Positions 6,057-6,065 of a stretch of 6,065 nt of DNA are shown here, piece after piece. The DNA lies in contig JBNJFJ010000107.1 of assembly GCA_051746745.1 (NCBI GenBank), positions 1-6,065 of the forward strand, written 5' to 3'. Under the pieces are notes generated by a model, which saw only the letters and a list, made by a program, of their open reading frames with translations, made no database searches and was not told where the DNA came from. The first letter of the stretch is position 1. Each line of letters starts with the position of its first letter. The stretch is from Halolactibacillus sp051746745. Its GTDB lineage: Bacteria; Bacillota; Bacilli; Bacillales; Amphibacillaceae. The translations under genes were made by a program, and so were the position numbers.

Positions 6057-6065
6057 CGCTTTTTT

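Larger units (their letters stand above)
5062..6065 (+). pseudogene. GH3 family glycosidase (NagZ-like beta-N-acetylhexosaminidase type), disrupted and cut by the window edge
   Basis: This is the N-terminal catalytic barrel of a GH3 enzyme that would remove terminal sugars, probably N-acetylhexosamine, from glycans. The start at 5062 is supported by GAAAGGGG six bases upstream. Recognisable parts are MSIEEKIGQLF (29-39), NTESGGNGAC (near 93-102), GCNWSFAPIVDLN (about 147-159) and KHFPGDG (189-195). D200-x-H202 matches the NagZ Asp-His acid/base dyad. Codon 203 is TAA (5668-5670), yet the same frame continues for 111 codons with clear family sequence, including DWDATFG, MAGHISLPEY and GLVVTDASHM with the presumed nucleophile D285. 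The frame then breaks at an insert (about 5999-6056) and TAG 6004-6006. There is no ribosome binding site before the internal ATG at 5764. Two independent lesions argue for real decay, although a sequencing error at the first is possible. The non-signal N-terminus suggests a cytoplasmic enzyme. Confidence 0.85.

Noticed and set aside
6017..6065. Hairpin plus T-run at the right edge as an intrinsic terminator of the GH3 gene
   Set aside because: Nine bases separate the stem from the T-run, the stem is bulged, and the T-run is better read as GH3 codons (Leu-Phe) resuming after the insert.

Overview
The window looks like chromosomal DNA from a low-GC Bacillota, most likely a member of Bacilli. 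The evidence is the AT-rich composition, strong AGGAGG-type ribosome binding sites, the DUF4234/DUF2752 pair, an Enterococcus/Carnobacterium-like GH3 protein and sigma-A type promoters. The genus cannot be fixed from the sequence.

Layout from left to right. Positions 1-651 hold the 3' part of a DUF4234 membrane protein gene, followed 18 bp later by an intact DUF2752 membrane protein gene. After a weak hairpin comes a membrane-anchored calcineurin-like metallophosphoesterase (714-1520). A 195-bp intergenic region (1521-1715) carries an extended -10 promoter and a possible pair of NrdR boxes. It leads to a 902-residue class II (adenosylcobalamin-dependent) ribonucleotide reductase, nrdJ (1716-4424), with all the catalytic residues that can be checked by eye. 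A strong 17-bp stem terminator (4462-4507) separates nrdJ from a convergent small gene of unknown function with an N-terminal hydrophobic segment (4536-4901, minus strand). A divergent 160-bp region with a palindromic element then leads to a GH3 glycosidase gene that runs off the right edge.

The GH3 gene is broken and is the most interesting part. It has an in-frame TAA directly after the Asp-x-His dyad, within a perfect 10-bp inverted repeat. The stop is the kind of change expected from correction of a quasi-palindrome. Further on, it is interrupted by about 58 bp containing an imperfect hairpin that resembles an IS200/IS605 (tnpB-type) right end. The insert lies directly after TTTAT and is flanked by an 8-bp direct repeat. 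Removing the insert in silico restores the expected GH3 reading.

The genes do not form one pathway. The left pair are probably co-transcribed membrane proteins. nrdJ is a self-contained dNTP-synthesis unit with its own promoter and terminator. The GH3 locus is a decaying sugar-hydrolase gene. I see no convincing new multi-gene system.
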